Origin: Amycolatopsis sp. 2-15
GTDB taxonomy: Bacteria; Actinomycetota; Actinomycetes; Mycobacteriales; Pseudonocardiaceae
Reading direction: 5' to 3'
Length of the DNA stretch: 64,000 nt
Assembly (NCBI RefSeq): GCF_030285625.1
Contig: NZ_CP127294.1
Span: forward strand, 2,490,001-2,554,000
Part shown: positions 63,597-64,000 of the stretch, in pieces
How the letters are laid out: the number at the start of each line of letters is the position of its first letter
Position numbering within the stretch: the first letter of the stretch is position 1
Made by a program: the position numbers and the translations under genes
The notes under the pieces: generated by a model
Database searches by the model: none
What the model was told of the DNA's origin: nothing
Seen by the model: the letters and a program-made list of their open reading frames with translations, nothing else

Positions 63597-64000
63597 TCAG
63601 AGGGCACTGCCGGTGCCGGCGCCGCGCAGCAGCGTGTCGACGACGATCGTCGCGAGCGCGTCGGCGCTCTTCGTGTCCGTGTCCTGCGCGGCTTCGCGGA
63701 TGAGCGCGTAGTAGACGCGGCGGGTCCAGTCGAGGTCCAGGTCCGCGCGCAGCACGCCGGCTTCCTGAGCGCGCCGGAAAAGCCGCACGCAAGTTTCGTG
63801 CACCTCCGCGTGCACGCGAGCGACCTCGGCGTTCGCCGATGACGCCTGGCTCATCGCGAAGCCCCAGCCGATCTTCACGCCGAGGACGTTCGCCGTCGTC
63901 TGGTAAAGCGCCACCAGTGGCGGCACGGCATCCGGGTGCGCGGCGTCCACCGCGGACGCGAAACGCTGCGTGGCCCACAACGCCTGCGCGTCGACGAGCG
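63597..64000 (-). CDS. TetR-family regulator, C-terminal part, cut by right edge
   Basis: The frame is open to the right edge of the window, so only the C-terminal ligand-binding domain is seen (about 134 residues: LVDAQALWATQRFASAVDAAHPDAVPPLVALYQTTANVLG to the stop). Its FRRAQEAGVLRADLDLDWTRRVYYALIREAAQ and TIVVDTLLRGAG pattern fits TetR C-terminal domains. The DNA-binding N-terminus lies outside. It is convergent with the DUF742 gene (4 bases between stops). Confidence 0.75.
   Translation of the reverse strand, partial: LVDAQALWATQRFASAVDAAHPDAVPPLVALYQTTANVLGVKIGWGFAMSQASSANAEVARVHAEVHETCVRLFRRAQEAGVLRADLDLDWTRRVYYALIREAAQDTDTKSADALATIVVDTLLRGAGTGSAL

Overview
The window is high-GC DNA with long open frames on both strands, GTG and TTG starts, and an actinobacterial gene set: a proteasome-associated Cdc48-like ATPase, a conservon (NIT kinase, roadblock, DUF742, GTPase), AfsR/SARP and ANTAR regulators, a cold-shock protein, a GroEL2 ending in GGMGGMDF, an F420-dependent Ddn-like protein and MoeA. 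The family content best fits Pseudonocardiaceae, most likely Amycolatopsis or a close relative. That assignment is an inference from gene content; no rRNA is present.

Layout. 1-6.2 kb holds thiamine-pyrimidine genes: a left-edge ThiD paralogue, then thiC-thiD behind a TPP riboswitch. A secreted phospholipase, an HxlR/oxidoreductase pair and a small unknown gene lie between them. 6.3-17.1 kb holds a secreted GH15 glucoamylase, peptide deformylase, a LytR_C protein, the Cdc48-like ATPase with a nitroreductase and its divergent TetR, pssA-psd phospholipid synthesis, and an ArsR-type regulator divergent from a GlsB membrane protein. 17.1-18 kb is a repeat-rich gap. 18-25.7 kb holds MFS, moeA, tandem AIM24 genes, cold-shock protein, a membrane Ser/Thr kinase and a decayed alkylsulfatase. 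25.7-32.8 kb holds CIRCE-controlled groEL2, PspC, a nucleotidyltransferase, menC and a 917-residue AfsR-like regulator. 32.8-35 kb contains two tandem-repeat arrays around a DUF72 gene. 35-46 kb holds DUF4253 behind two LexA boxes, a Ddn-like protein, an XPB helicase, an orphan substrate-binding lipoprotein, an orphan NIT kinase, cutC, two GAF/ANTAR proteins and a SigD-like sigma factor. 46-55.5 kb holds a sedolisin, a methyltransferase, a benzoylformate-decarboxylase-like enzyme, an acyl-CoA-dehydrogenase-fold flavoprotein and a complete SsuABC/TauABC-type transporter. 55.7-63.6 kb is the conservon plus a second roadblock-DUF742 pair, and the window ends inside a TetR gene.

How the genes work together. 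TPP would shut off thiC-thiD translation. The conservon is a membrane sensor coupled to a small GTPase switch, but its kinase is broken by one missing base, visible by comparison with the paralogous kinase at 40-42.8 kb. The transporter faces an ACAD-like flavoprotein that lacks the usual YEGT-type dehydrogenase signature; together they resemble organosulfur scavenging modules, which is an inference.

Most unusual content: the frameshifted conservon kinase, an orphan third copy of that kinase, a DUF742 protein with an exact 39-bp coding repeat, three non-coding tandem arrays (two with about 92-bp periodicity), perfect SOS boxes on an uncharacterised DUF4253 gene, and a triple 14-bp-phased operator at the ArsR/GlsB divergent promoter. 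I see no tRNA, rRNA, CRISPR array, insertion sequence or prophage.
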